The notes under the pieces were generated by a model. The model was not told the DNA's origin and did not search any database. It saw only the letters and a list, made by a program, of their open reading frames with translations. The translations under genes and the position numbers were made by a program. This document shows, in pieces, positions 10,022 to 19,115 of a DNA stretch of 64,000 nucleotides. Within the stretch, counting starts at the first letter, position 1. Every line of letters begins with the position of its first letter. Source of the stretch: Alkaliflexus imshenetskii DSM 15055 (lineage in GTDB: Bacteria; Bacteroidota; Bacteroidia; Bacteroidales; Marinilabiliaceae); assembly GCF_000517065.1 (NCBI RefSeq), contig NZ_KI912105.1, positions 3,969,641-4,033,640 on the forward strand, given 5' to 3'.

Positions 10022-11269
10022 ATGCAGGTCGATATAGTAACCATTGGTGATGAACTGTTGATAGGCCAGGTGATTGATACCAACTCGGCCTGGATGGGGC
10101 AAGAATTGAATAAATCAGGCTTTTTCGTTCACCGCATTACTTCAGTAAGCGACAAGGAAGATGAAATTCTTTCAGTGCTGAAAGAGACCACTTCACGTTC
10201 ATCGATAGTATTAGTTACAGGAGGATTAGGCCCCACACGTGATGACATCACCAAAGCCGCACTGTGTAAATTTTTCAATACACAACTGGTGTTCAACAAA
10301 GATGTGTTCTCTGATATTGAGCAGTTCTTAAAAGGGCGTGTTTCAGGAATAAACCAGCTAAACCGGGATCAGGCTCTGGTGCCTGAACAGTGTACCGTGA
10401 TTCGTAATTCCGTAGGTACGGCACCCATCATGTGGTTCAACCATCCCGGCGGTGTGGTAGTGTCAATGCCGGGCGTTCCATCCGAAATGAAAACAGCCAT
10501 GACCAATGAGATTGTGCCACGGTTGTCAGCACAATTCGATACCGGAGTGGTACGACATAAAACCGTACATGTGTTTAATATTCCGGAAGCCGTTTTGGCC
10601 GAGATGCTTGCACAATGGGAAGACGCCATCCCTGATTTTCTTAAAGTAGCGTATTTGCCATCACCGGGAAAGTTGCGCTTACGCTTAAGTGGCAGGGGCA
10701 AAGATGCATCAGCCATTGATGCGGCAATTGATAAAGCCGTATCGGCACTTTATCCGATAATTGGCGAACATATTTTTGGCTATGACGATGAGTTGCCACA
10801 GACTGCGTTAATGAACATTCTAAAACAAAAAAATGCCACCATTGCCTTTGCTGAGAGTTGCTCGGGCGGCTATTTGTCACATTTAATGACATCCATACCT
10901 GGCGCATCGGCAGTATTTAAAGGCGGCATCACAGCCTATTCAAATGAGATAAAACATACCTTATTGGGGGTGGAGAATGGCACTCTTGCAAGTTATGGCG
11001 CTGTTAGCCGCCAGGTTGTTGAAGAGATGGCTGTTGGAGCGCTAATGGCTTTACAATCTGACTACGCCATTGCCACATCGGGAATTGCAGGGCCAGACGG
11101 CGGGAGCCAGGAGAAACCCGTAGGAACAGTCTGGATAGCCTGGGCTGCCAATGGAAAAGTGACAAGCCGCATGTTTAATTTTGGCAATCATCGGGAACGA
11201 ACCATCATTAGAACAGCCGAAGCTGCCATTATTGTGTTGAAACAGATGATTGAGATTGAAAACTTTTGA
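10022..11269 (+). CDS. cinA: CinA family nicotinamide-nucleotide amidase/competence-damage protein
   Basis: 415 residues, the length of two-domain CinA. The N-terminal MoaB/MoCF-like (COG1058) domain starts MQVDIVTIGDELLIGQVIDT and contains TGGLGPTRDDITK; the C-terminal amidase domain (from about residue 255) contains FAESCSGGYLSHLMTSIPGAS and ATSGIAGPDGGSQEKPVGTVW. The C-terminal domain deamidates NMN in the pyridine nucleotide salvage cycle; the N-terminal domain is a (ADP-ribose) pyrophosphatase in characterised homologues. ATG at 10022 starts exactly at the family N-terminus. Cytoplasmic, monocistronic; it lies ahead of the ribosomal protein unit with a 209-bp gap to that unit's promoter. 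Confidence 0.96.
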   Translation: MQVDIVTIGDELLIGQVIDTNSAWMGQELNKSGFFVHRITSVSDKEDEILSVLKETTSRSSIVLVTGGLGPTRDDITKAALCKFFNTQLVFNKDVFSDIEQFLKGRVSGINQLNRDQALVPEQCTVIRNSVGTAPIMWFNHPGGVVVSMPGVPSEMKTAMTNEIVPRLSAQFDTGVVRHKTVHVFNIPEAVLAEMLAQWEDAIPDFLKVAYLPSPGKLRLRLSGRGKDASAIDAAIDKAVSALYPIIGEHIFGYDDELPQTALMNILKQKNATIAFAESCSGGYLSHLMTSIPGASAVFKGGITAYSNEIKHTLLGVENGTLASYGAVSRQVVEEMAVGALMALQSDYAIATSGIAGPDGGSQEKPVGTVWIAWAANGKVTSRMFNFGNHRERTIIRTAEAAIIVLKQMIEIENF

Positions 11270-11477
11270 CCGCTGTTTGATTTGGCTTCACATTTCAAAA
11301 TACATGATTCTCAATAAGAGTATCATATATTTTGTAAACTTTAAAGCATTAATATAAAACAAAATAAATAGAATTAAATAAACAATTGATTGAATTAGAT
11401 GAATTGAAGCTCCACGTACGACAATAAATATTCAGTTATTAAAAAATTCAAAAACAGAGAAATAAAAGATAGAACAA

Positions 11478-11509
11478 TTTGTTTTTTTGAAAGAAAATCA
11501 CGTATTTTG
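11478..11509 (+). promoter_or_regulatory. candidate promoter of the rpmB unit
   Basis: TTTG at 11478-11481, 21-nt spacer, TATTTTG at 11503-11509. The -7 box is one base shorter than the consensus TAnnTTTG. It is 39 bp before rpmB. Confidence 0.45.
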
Positions 11510-11548
11510 CGCTCTGTTTGAAAAATGTAGATAAAAAACTGTTGAGCA

Positions 11549-11794
11549 ATGTCAAAAGTTTGTGAAATAACTGGTAAAAAGGCAATGGTAGGAAACAACG
11601 TTTCCCACTCAAAAAGACGCACCAAAAGAAAATTCGATGTAAACTTGTTTTACAAGAATTTCTACTTGCCTAATGAAGATCGTTGGGTGAAACTGAGAGT
11701 TTCTGCTTCAGGACTCCGACTGATCAACAAAATTGGTGTGCAGGCTGCCATTAAAACGGCACAAGATAAAGGTTTTTTAAGTACAAAAATATAA
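11549..11794 (+). CDS. rpmB: 50S ribosomal protein L28
   Basis: 81 residues. [20 protein letters not shown], then [11 protein letters not shown] and [14 protein letters not shown] are the L28 landmarks. It binds 23S rRNA in the large subunit. First gene of rpmB-rpmG-DUF4295, a conserved Bacteroidota order, with rpmG starting 16 bp after its stop. Confidence 0.98.
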   Translation: MSKVCEITGKKAMVGNNVSHSKRRTKRKFDVNLFYKNFYLPNEDRWVKLRVSASGLRLINKIGVQAAIKTAQDKGFLSTKI

Positions 11795-11810
11795 TCGGGA
11801 GGGTCGATAA

Positions 11811-11999
11811 ATGGCAAAAAAAGGTAAAGGCAACCGCATTCAGGTGATTCTTGAGTGCACCGAGCACAAAGAGAGTGGACAACCCGGAACTTCCAGGTAT
11901 ATCACTGTAAAAAACAGAAAAAATACGCCAGACAGAATGGAGTTGAAAAAATACAACGCCATCCTTAAGCGTATGACAGTACATCGTGAAATCAAGTAA
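11811..11999 (+). CDS. rpmG: 50S ribosomal protein L33
   Basis: 62 residues, [20 protein letters not shown], with [20 protein letters not shown] matching L33. The zinc-type CxxC pairs are absent (only the single Cys in ECTEHK), so this is the Cys-minus, zinc-independent form. Second gene of the ribosomal unit, 10 bp before the DUF4295 gene. Confidence 0.97.
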   Translation: MAKKGKGNRIQVILECTEHKESGQPGTSRYITVKNRKNTPDRMELKKYNAILKRMTVHREIK

Positions 12000-12009
12000 A
12001 TTATAGACC

Positions 12010-12165
12010 ATGGCTAAGAAAGTAGTAGCAACTCTGCAAAAAGGCGCGGGAAAAGCATTTACCCGTGTAATTAAAATGGTTAAATCACCTAAGACCGGTG
12101 CCTACTCTTTCCGTTCGGAAATAGTTCCCAATGACAACGTTAAAGATTTCTTTGACAAGAAATAA
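12010..12165 (+). CDS. DUF4295 small basic protein
   Basis: 51 residues: starts MAKKVVATLQKGAGKAFTRV, ends NDNVKDFFDKK. It is the Bacteroidota DUF4295 family, always found next to rpmB-rpmG. Its small size, strong positive charge and position suggest a ribosome-associated protein; this is inference from context. Last gene of the unit, closed by the terminator at 12191. Confidence 0.9.
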   Translation: MAKKVVATLQKGAGKAFTRVIKMVKSPKTGAYSFRSEIVPNDNVKDFFDKK

Positions 12166-12190
12166 TTCCCGGGTCACCGGTTACGATATA

Positions 12191-12222
12191 AAAAGCTCTC
12201 TTTGTTAAAGGGGGCTTTTTTT
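12191..12222 (+). terminator. intrinsic terminator after the rpmB-rpmG-DUF4295 unit
   Basis: 13-bp stem (12191-12203 / 12207-12219, with two G-U pairs), 3-nt loop, ending in seven T. Confidence 0.85.
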
Positions 12223-12330
12223 ATGCCGCATAATATACCAATACGGCTGCAATAAGCAGACAAATTAGTCTTGTTTTAATGAATCCGAAGTTTGCCCCAT
12301 GCAAGGGGCTTCTCTTTCCCTAATAATCAC

Positions 12331-12338
12331 TATCTTTG
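12331..12338 (+). promoter_or_regulatory. -7 box, candidate ftsY promoter
   Basis: TATCTTTG is an exact TAnnTTTG match. No good TTTG is seen 19-21 bp upstream. It would give a leader of about 135 nt before ftsY. Confidence 0.45.
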
Positions 12339-12480
12339 CATGCAATTTTGCTTGAAAATAAGTGGTATGACCTGACAAACATCACCCGTTTGGACAAATT
12401 CATACTTAGATAATATTTTATTCACAGATGGTTGAACCGACAATTGAGATGAATCGGTTTAGATCTTATTCATTTATCGC

Positions 12481-13434
12481 ATGGGACTATTCGGCAGTTT
12501 CACCCGGGCCAAAAAAGAAAAACTTGACGAAGGTTTGGCCAAAACCAAAGAAAGCGTAATTCAAAAACTCACACGTGTTGTCGTTGGTAAATCCAAAGTT
12601 GACGATGATGTGCTCGATGAGTTGGAAGAGGTTCTCATCAGTTCTGATGTAGGCGTTGATACCACCATTAAAATTATTGAGCGCATAGAGAAGCGTGTAG
12701 CCAGGGATAAGTTTATCAATGCCCAGGAATTGGACAAAATACTGAAAGAGGAGATTAGAGCCTTGCTGGCAGAGAATGCAGCAAGCGAAAACTCAGATTT
12801 TGACCTGCCCGAAGGCAAAACACCTTATGTGATAATGGTAGTAGGTGTTAATGGCGTAGGCAAGACCACCACTATCGGGAAATTGGCTCATAAATTTAAA
12901 AGTGCCGGTAAAAGTGTGATGCTTGGCGCCGGTGATACCTTCCGTGCAGCAGCCATCGATCAGCTCGAAATTTGGGCACAAAGGGTCAATGTGCCCATCG
13001 TGAAGCAGAAAATGGGCTCCGACCCGGCATCGGTTGCTTTTGACACGCTCTCATCGGCCAAAGCCGAAGGGGTAGATGTGGTAATTATTGACACTGCCGG
13101 ACGTTTACACAACAAAGTGAACCTAATGAATGAGCTCTCGAAGGTTAAACGGGTGATGCAGAAAGTAGTGCCCGATGCACCGCACGAGGTATTGCTTGTA
13201 CTTGATGGTTCCACCGGGCAAAATGCCTTTGAGCAGGCGCGACAGTTTACCTTGGCCACCGATGTGAATGCGCTGGCCATCACCAAACTGGATGGTACCG
13301 CCAAAGGCGGCGTCGTAATAGGCGTTTCTGACCAGTTCAAAGTTCCGGTGAAATATATTGGAATAGGTGAAGGCATTGATGATTTACAGCCATTTAACCG
13401 CGATGCCTTTGTGGATTCTCTCTTTGGCAATTAA
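12481..13434 (+). CDS. ftsY: signal recognition particle receptor FtsY
   Basis: SRP-receptor GTPase that brings ribosome-nascent chain complexes to the translocon. 317 residues: short N-terminus without the long acidic A-domain of E. coli, then the four-helix N domain (to about 105) and the G domain. P-loop GVNGVGKTT at residues 122-130, DTAGRL and TKLDGTAKGG guanine-recognition region, and the SRP-GTPase end GIGEGIDDLQPF. A separate unit from the ribosomal genes because a terminator lies between. rimO starts 60 bp downstream and is probably co-transcribed. Confidence 0.98.
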   Translation: MGLFGSFTRAKKEKLDEGLAKTKESVIQKLTRVVVGKSKVDDDVLDELEEVLISSDVGVDTTIKIIERIEKRVARDKFINAQELDKILKEEIRALLAENAASENSDFDLPEGKTPYVIMVVGVNGVGKTTTIGKLAHKFKSAGKSVMLGAGDTFRAAAIDQLEIWAQRVNVPIVKQKMGSDPASVAFDTLSSAKAEGVDVVIIDTAGRLHNKVNLMNELSKVKRVMQKVVPDAPHEVLLVLDGSTGQNAFEQARQFTLATDVNALAITKLDGTAKGGVVIGVSDQFKVPVKYIGIGEGIDDLQPFNRDAFVDSLFGN

Positions 13435-13494
13435 GGGATGAGAGAGTGGGTTTAGTTAGTGAAGTTGTTGATTGATGTACAGATTTTGTTTCAG

Positions 13495-14790
13495 ATGATT
13501 AAAAAGAGAGTGGATGTGGTTACGCTTGGATGTTCCAAAAATTTGGTGGATTCCGAGTTGTTGATAAAGCAGTTTCAGGCTGGTGGTTTCACCGTTGAAC
13601 ACGATTCATCTAATCCCAAAGGGGAAATTGTGGTGATAAACACCTGTGGTTTCATTGGCGATGCCAAGGAGGAGTCCATCGAAACCATTCTAAATTTTGC
13701 CGATGCCCGCAAACGCGGTAAAATCAAGAAACTGTTTGTAATGGGCTGCCTATCTGAACGCTATGTGGATCAATTAAGCGATGAGATTCCCGAAGTTGAT
13801 AAATATTACGGCAAATTTAACTGGAAAGACCTGATTGCCGACCTTGGTATGTCTTACCGTGCCGACTTGATAAATGAGCGCAGTCTGACCACACCGGATC
13901 ATTATGCGTATCTTAAAATTTCTGAAGGTTGCAACCGCACATGCTCATATTGTGCCATACCTCTGATCACCGGAAAGCATCAATCCAGAACCATCGAAAG
14001 TCTTGTAGATGAGGCGCACCGACTGGCAGCTAAAGGTGTGAAGGAGTTGCAGGTTATCGCACAGGACTTATCCTATTACGGTCTCGATACTTACAAAAAA
14101 CGAATGTTGGCACCTTTGGTAGAGCAACTATCGCAGGTTGATGGCATTGAGTGGATTCGACTGCATTATGCTTACCCGGCAGGATTTCCCACCGATGTGC
14201 TGGATGTGATGGCTGCCAGTCCAAAAGTCTGCAATTACCTCGATATTGCCTTGCAGCATATATCAGACCCTATGCTCAAAGCCATGCGTCGCAATGTGAC
14301 AAAGGCCGAAACACTTGAGCTAGTTCAACTCTTTCGCGATAAAGTGCCGGGTATTCACCTGCGAACCACTATGATTGCAGGTCATCCGGGTGAGACAGAG
14401 GCGGATTTCCTTGAACTGCTTGACTTTGTGAAACAGACCCGTTTTGAACGGCTTGGCGTTTTCCCATATTCTCATGAAGAAGATACCTATTCATACAAAA
14501 ACTATCAGGACGATATTCCGGATGAGATAAAGCAGGAGCGGGCAGATGCCATCATGTCTCTGCAAAACGGCATAAGCCGCGATATCAATGAAGCCAAAGT
14601 GGGCAGTCGCATCAAAGTAATTATCGACAGGGAAGAAGATGGCTACTATGTGGGGCGTTCAGAGTTTGACAGTCCTGAAGTTGATCCCGAGGTTTTGGTT
14701 TCATCTGCTGAACCACTTACACCAGGCTCCTTTTATGAGGTTGAAGTAACCGGTGCTGAAGATTATGATTTACTGGCGCACGTTGTTTAA
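13495..14790 (+). CDS. rimO: ribosomal protein S12 methylthiotransferase
   Basis: Radical-SAM enzyme that methylthiolates the conserved Asp of ribosomal protein S12. 431 residues from the ATG at 13495, which matches the family start (KRVDVVTLGCSKNLVDSE); an in-frame GTG 36 bp upstream is less likely. N-terminal UPF0004 cluster Cys13, Cys51, Cys85; radical-SAM CxxxCxxC in EGCNRTCSYC at Cys146, Cys150, Cys153; C-terminal TRAM domain ending YDLLAHVV. The LGCSKNLVDSE start and SAM-motif context separate it from MiaB. Follows ftsY. Confidence 0.97.
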   Translation: MIKKRVDVVTLGCSKNLVDSELLIKQFQAGGFTVEHDSSNPKGEIVVINTCGFIGDAKEESIETILNFADARKRGKIKKLFVMGCLSERYVDQLSDEIPEVDKYYGKFNWKDLIADLGMSYRADLINERSLTTPDHYAYLKISEGCNRTCSYCAIPLITGKHQSRTIESLVDEAHRLAAKGVKELQVIAQDLSYYGLDTYKKRMLAPLVEQLSQVDGIEWIRLHYAYPAGFPTDVLDVMAASPKVCNYLDIALQHISDPMLKAMRRNVTKAETLELVQLFRDKVPGIHLRTTMIAGHPGETEADFLELLDFVKQTRFERLGVFPYSHEEDTYSYKNYQDDIPDEIKQERADAIMSLQNGISRDINEAKVGSRIKVIIDREEDGYYVGRSEFDSPEVDPEVLVSSAEPLTPGSFYEVEVTGAEDYDLLAHVV

Positions 14791-14959
14791 GTTAACAACA
14801 TCAAAAAACGTTTTTTTGTCCTCACGGGCAACCTTTTGTTCTGACGATTCGTTTAACCAACAGTTTATTTTTTAGGATAAGCATTGCTAGATAACATATT
14901 CAGCGTTTAGCGGAGAGGGTAATAACAATCATCATTTGCAAAACAAACACCAAAAGGGA

Positions 14960-16669
14960 ATGCCCAAAAAAACTACGCTTTTAGTCGTATTTCTGCATAT
15001 TGCATTCACGTATTTAGCCGCACAAAACGCCGGCCAAACCGTATTGGGTGAAATGGTGCAGAATGATATGAGCCGAATTCACTATTCTTCGAACTTCCAT
15101 GCAGATGAGCCATACCTGAATCTGACCGGCACAATGCTAAAAAATAGTGGTGCCCCACTTTTACTTACCGACAGCACCATTATCTACAATAATTTTTCGG
15201 AGTCAGACTCCTCTTTGTTACATAAATCAAAATTTGAATACAACAATCACAATCAACTAAAATCGGTTACTTACTACCATCAAGATTTAGAAACCGACAC
15301 ATGGATTGAATATCAAAGAGCGGAGTACCTGTATAACGAGACCAACGAAAAAGTTGAATATAAGCTGCTTTCAAAAAAAACAAGTGATTCCAACTGGACA
15401 AATGAAACCCGCCGTGCTTTCGATTATGATAATACAAACGGCTTAATCAGAAGCATTTCGGAGTATAGTTGGAATGAGACAAACAATAATTGGATTGGCT
15501 CCTGGCGATATGAATATCAATATGATGGCAGGCAAAATCTGATTGGATTAACAGCCTATTCCTGGAATATTGATAACAGCAGCTGGGCACTCAATCTGCG
15601 CGAAGAAAAGGAGTACGATAACGCAAACAGATGCATACTTACAGTTTCCTATTACCGTGACCGTGCAAATAACATCTGGATTGGTGATCAAAAGTCCGTT
15701 TTTATTTACACCCCTACCGGTAAAACTCAAAAGCAGACTGATTTTTTCTGGGATCAATCGTCGTTGCAATGGTTGGCGAGCTTTGAACGTAATTACACGT
15801 ATGATGCGGAATCAAATCTATTGGGATGGAATGTTAAACAATGGGATAGAGATCGAAAAATTTGGGTAGAATGGTGGAAGGTAGATCATTTGCTGGATGC
15901 GTCGAATAACACCATACGTTCTGATGATTATCAATGGAATAAACTGGACAATAGATGGGATTCGGGGTGGAAGCTGGAGCGTGACTACAATAACAACCAG
16001 CTGACACGCGAAGCTGTATACGACTGGAATAAACTTGAGGATGAGTGGAATGGGTTGTATCAGTTATTGTATTTATACGATAAAAACGGCCATCTTTCTG
16101 TAGTTAAAGATTACACCTGGCACAGTTTTGAAGGTCAGTGGCAGTTGAGTCAAAAGCGCTTCAACTATATGTCGGCACCCGATTTTCTGCCGGTAAGGTT
16201 TGTGATATCAAATTCAAATGGTGAAACATTGCAAAATGCCAGAATAACCATTGGCAGCACGGTATATAAAGAGGGTAAACACCGGATTACCGGATTAACC
16301 AAAGGAATCTACAATGCCATTGTTACTGCTGAAGGCTTTGAAACAAAAGCACTAACTTTTGAAATCATCGACCGCGAAGTAGTGATACATGTGACGTTGG
16401 AAAACCCAGTTTCCATAACGGATGAGGAATACGATAAAAACCGCTTCGAATTATTCCCTAATCCCGCAAGCAATGTGGTGATGGTGCGATCCGATTCAGC
16501 AATAAATATCATCTATATTTACACATCTGCTGGACGGTTGATTCAAAAATCAACGCCGCGCACATCTGAGTTTGAACTCAATGTGTCAGGTTTATCTGAA
16601 GGGCTTTACATAATTAAATCAGAAACAGGTAACAAACTCATTGTAAGTAAAATAATAATCCGACGATAG
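14960..16669 (+). CDS. secreted protein with ten WY-rich 31-residue repeats and a T9SS sorting tail
   Basis: Not a named enzyme. 569 residues from the ATG at 14960, chosen because a Sec signal peptide (KKTTLLVVFLHIAFTYLAAQ) follows at once and an AAGGGA precedes it. Next is a block of about ten imperfect repeats of 31-32 residues, each roughly (Y/F)(D/N)..N.L......(W/Y)......W, often with an N.W or N.Y pair. Then comes a small beta-sandwich like a carboxypeptidase-regulatory/PEGA domain (FVISNSNGETLQNARITIG) and a type A C-terminal sorting domain (FELFPNPASNVVMV to the end) that directs export through the type IX system to the cell surface. Its stop codon lies in the loop of the following hairpin. 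The repeats suggest a beta-rich binding fold; ligand unknown. Confidence 0.85.
   Translation: MPKKTTLLVVFLHIAFTYLAAQNAGQTVLGEMVQNDMSRIHYSSNFHADEPYLNLTGTMLKNSGAPLLLTDSTIIYNNFSESDSSLLHKSKFEYNNHNQLKSVTYYHQDLETDTWIEYQRAEYLYNETNEKVEYKLLSKKTSDSNWTNETRRAFDYDNTNGLIRSISEYSWNETNNNWIGSWRYEYQYDGRQNLIGLTAYSWNIDNSSWALNLREEKEYDNANRCILTVSYYRDRANNIWIGDQKSVFIYTPTGKTQKQTDFFWDQSSLQWLASFERNYTYDAESNLLGWNVKQWDRDRKIWVEWWKVDHLLDASNNTIRSDDYQWNKLDNRWDSGWKLERDYNNNQLTREAVYDWNKLEDEWNGLYQLLYLYDKNGHLSVVKDYTWHSFEGQWQLSQKRFNYMSAPDFLPVRFVISNSNGETLQNARITIGSTVYKEGKHRITGLTKGIYNAIVTAEGFETKALTFEIIDREVVIHVTLENPVSITDEEYDKNRFELFPNPASNVVMVRSDSAINIIYIYTSAGRLIQKSTPRTSEFELNVSGLSEGLYIIKSETGNKLIVSKIIIRR
15233..16169 (+). repeat. ten tandem 31-residue coding repeats
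   Basis: Within the T9SS protein, units begin at FEYNNHNQ, LYNETNEK, DYDNTNGL, QYDGRQNL, EYDNANRC, IYTPTGKT, TYDAESNL, LLDASNNT, DYNNNQLT and LYDKNGHL. The period is 31-32 residues. Nucleotide identity between units is low, so they are old repeats, not a recent expansion. Confidence 0.8.
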
Positions 16670-16683
16670 CGTCGGACTATTAT
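16659..16683. terminator. hairpin between two convergent genes
   Basis: 7-bp stem 16659-16665 / 16670-16676 (TCCGACG with its complement), loop ATAG, flanked by A-rich and T-rich arms. It can serve both the T9SS gene and the META gene. The TAG stop of the T9SS gene is in the loop. Confidence 0.7.
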
Positions 16684-16694
16684 TTCTCCATTAA

Positions 16695-17123
16695 TTACTC
16701 CTGACGTATAAAAACCATTAACACCTCATTGTCTCTTAAAAGCGTGAGTTCGTCATTGGATACCCTGTAGCTGTTTACCATCGAAATGGTATTGGAGAGT
16801 TCATTCTCGGGTACGCTTTGGCAAAACATCCTTGTGGAGCCAATTCCAAAAAACTGAAGAGTAGATTTGGTCCTGTCGAAACGGAATTGACCCTGAATCT
16901 GGTTGCATCCATTGTATCCGTGTACTCTGTTTTCTTCAGAATTTAAAACCAATTTGGGAACGCCTGTTGGAAATGCCGAACGTAAGTCCTCAAAATCCTT
17001 CCAACTCATCATAACCCATTCGCCCGACAAAGTATCGGGCTGCGGTTCAGAAACCACCCGTTTAGGGCCACATGCAGTCAATGCAAAAATCATCAATACG
17101 GCAAAAGAATACTTTAGTCTCAT
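16695..17123 (-). CDS. META-domain lipoprotein (HslJ-like)
   Basis: 142 residues. Signal peptide with lipobox ending LTAC (Cys18), so a membrane-anchored periplasmic or outer-membrane lipoprotein. One META domain follows: LSGEWVMMSW, then HGYNGCNQIQGQF with the typical GCN, and GIGSTRMFC, where other META proteins have T.M.C. HslJ-type META proteins are linked to novobiocin resistance and heat shock in E. coli, but the molecular function is unknown. Convergent with the T9SS gene; divergent from the Na/Pi cotransporter across about 220 bp. Confidence 0.85.
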   Translation of the reverse strand: MRLKYSFAVLMIFALTACGPKRVVSEPQPDTLSGEWVMMSWKDFEDLRSAFPTGVPKLVLNSEENRVHGYNGCNQIQGQFRFDRTKSTLQFFGIGSTRMFCQSVPENELSNTISMVNSYRVSNDELTLLRDNEVLMVFIRQE

Positions 17124-17344
17124 TTTTATATATTTATGTATTTGTTTAATGGCAGCGCCTTTGGCTTAAGACATGATGCTAAACGATGCAATTCGTTGCG
17201 TCATCATCATTTCACATTTTTAGGCACTCTTAAATCTGCATCGGAATTGTTTCACAAAAATGGCTGCTAAGCCGCCAAAAATGTGCAAATTTGAATTCCG
17301 GTGACTGCTATAAAGTTGAACAAAAATAATGCTAAAACGTATCG

Positions 17345-18979
17345 ATGGAAGAGTTTTATATTTTCATAACACTAATAGGCGGACTTGGGATATTTCTTTT
17401 GGGCATGGAATTGCTTAGTTCAGGCACCAAAAATCTGGCCGGACGAAAACTGCGTCAGCTGCTCGACACATTCCTTAAAAATAAACTTGGTGGGGTAGGT
17501 TTTGGTGTTATCCTTACCCTTCTTTTTCAAAGTTCGAGTGCTGCGTCGGTGGTTCTGGTGGGTTTTGTAGATGCCTCAATCATTACCTTTGCTCAAACGC
17601 TTCCTGTTTTGTTGGGAACAGGCATTGGAACAACCATTACCACACAGCTCATCTCTTTTAACCTGGGCAATTATGCACTGCTTTTTGTGGGTATTGGTTT
17701 TTTTGTTAAGGCCTTTGCACATGGAAAATGGAGCCACGCGGGACAAATAACACTTGGTTTTGGAACGCTATTCTTCGGGATGAAACTGATGTCGGACGGA
17801 ATGGCACCACTGCGCGAGATGCAGGGATTCATTGATTTGATGCTACACCTTGAGCGTCCACTGGCCGGACTCTTAGTTGGGATGATATTTACTGCCCTTA
17901 TACAAAGCAGCGCTGCATTTATCGGAATTCTCATCACCCTGTGTAATGGTGGCTTACTAACTTTCGAAGCCTCACTGCCACTCATACTCGGAACCAACAT
18001 CGGAACCACTGTCACAGCGCTTTTAGCATCCATCACAGCGTCATATCCCGGCCGAAAACTGGCCACGGCCAATGCACTTTTCAGACTTATAGGCGCTTTC
18101 CTGTTTATCTGGGTCATTGCGCCGTGGGGACAACTCACTTATTACATTACCGGCGAATCGGCAGCCAACGCCAGGTTACTCGCCAATGCACACACAATTT
18201 TTAATTTCGCGATGGCTGTTACATTACTACCATTTACCGGTTTTGTAGGTAATTTGGCCATGAAAATTGTGAAAAAACCTGCGCCCAAAGAGTCTCACAC
18301 GTTGCAACACCTTAATAAAGAACTGATGTCGTCACCGGAACTTTCAATGCCTTTTCTTCAAAAAGAGGTGCAAGACATGGGAGAGGTGGTTTACAGTATG
18401 GTAAATGTGAGTATGAGGCCATTCTTTTACAGAGATGATAAGGCGCTTGTCTACATTCGTAAAATGGAGGAGAAGACTGATTTTTATCGCGAAGAGATAA
18501 ACAAATTTCTGGTAAAGATGAATGAAACACGCCCAATGGAGGAGTGGTCGGAGGAGTATTTCAGAATGTTACACGTGGTAAACGAGCTGGAGCAGATTGC
18601 CGATATTGTCTCAGTGAACATCACCCGTCAGGCCGAAAAGTGGCTGCAATCATCCATCACATTCTCTCCCGAAGGACGTAAGGAGCTTGAAAACTATCAC
18701 AAACGCTGTCTGAAACAGCTTGAACGGGCACTTACCCTCATGCACCATTGGGACACTTCGGATGCATTGACAATGAAACGCAAATACCGCAAATACGCAT
18801 TGATGGCCTTTGATATGGAAAGGCAGCACTACAAAAGACTCTTTTCGTCCAATGTTTCTACGCTGGAATCGAGCAAAACTCATATGGAATTGCTAAATCT
18901 GTTGCGCATCATCAACAGCAGGGCAACCAATTTCGGTAGAATGGTGTTTATGTCCGAAGAGCACGATCCGCTGCCTTAA
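17345..18979 (+). CDS. Na+/Pi cotransporter family protein (NptA/PhoU-like)
   Basis: 544 residues. The N-terminal 310 residues are two inverted Na/Pi-cotransporter (PF02690) units with the paired QSSS motifs (LFQSSSAASVVLVGFVDA and LIQSSAAFIGILIT) and G-T-N/G-I-G-T repeats (GTGIGTTITT, GTNIGTTVTA). The C-terminal 230 residues are a cytoplasmic alpha-helical PhoU-like domain. It moves phosphate with sodium across the inner membrane; direction, uptake or efflux, cannot be told from sequence. The gene is monocistronic. The dnaX promoter starts about 75 bp after its stop. Confidence 0.93.
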   Translation: MEEFYIFITLIGGLGIFLLGMELLSSGTKNLAGRKLRQLLDTFLKNKLGGVGFGVILTLLFQSSSAASVVLVGFVDASIITFAQTLPVLLGTGIGTTITTQLISFNLGNYALLFVGIGFFVKAFAHGKWSHAGQITLGFGTLFFGMKLMSDGMAPLREMQGFIDLMLHLERPLAGLLVGMIFTALIQSSAAFIGILITLCNGGLLTFEASLPLILGTNIGTTVTALLASITASYPGRKLATANALFRLIGAFLFIWVIAPWGQLTYYITGESAANARLLANAHTIFNFAMAVTLLPFTGFVGNLAMKIVKKPAPKESHTLQHLNKELMSSPELSMPFLQKEVQDMGEVVYSMVNVSMRPFFYRDDKALVYIRKMEEKTDFYREEINKFLVKMNETRPMEEWSEEYFRMLHVVNELEQIADIVSVNITRQAEKWLQSSITFSPEGRKELENYHKRCLKQLERALTLMHHWDTSDALTMKRKYRKYALMAFDMERQHYKRLFSSNVSTLESSKTHMELLNLLRIINSRATNFGRMVFMSEEHDPLP

Positions 18980-19054
18980 TTGTACCACAAAGGCAAGTGA
19001 CCATAAGGTTTGAGTGGATAATTCAGGGGCAGGCCATAATTCATCATCGTGATA

Positions 19055-19085
19055 TTTGTGACAGCCGTTGAATTTTTTATCTTTG
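19055..19085 (+). promoter_or_regulatory. dnaX promoter
   Basis: TTTG at 19055-19058, 19-nt spacer, TATCTTTG at 19078-19085: both Bacteroidota boxes match exactly. It ends 30 bp before the dnaX ATG. Confidence 0.75.
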
Positions 19086-19115
19086 TGTGGCTTTAAAATA
19101 AAAGCCTTAATTGTT

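Noticed and set aside
14803-14816. AAAAAACGTTTTTT palindrome after rimO as a terminator
   Set aside because: There is no loop, and the stem is A/T only; folding as a terminator is doubtful.
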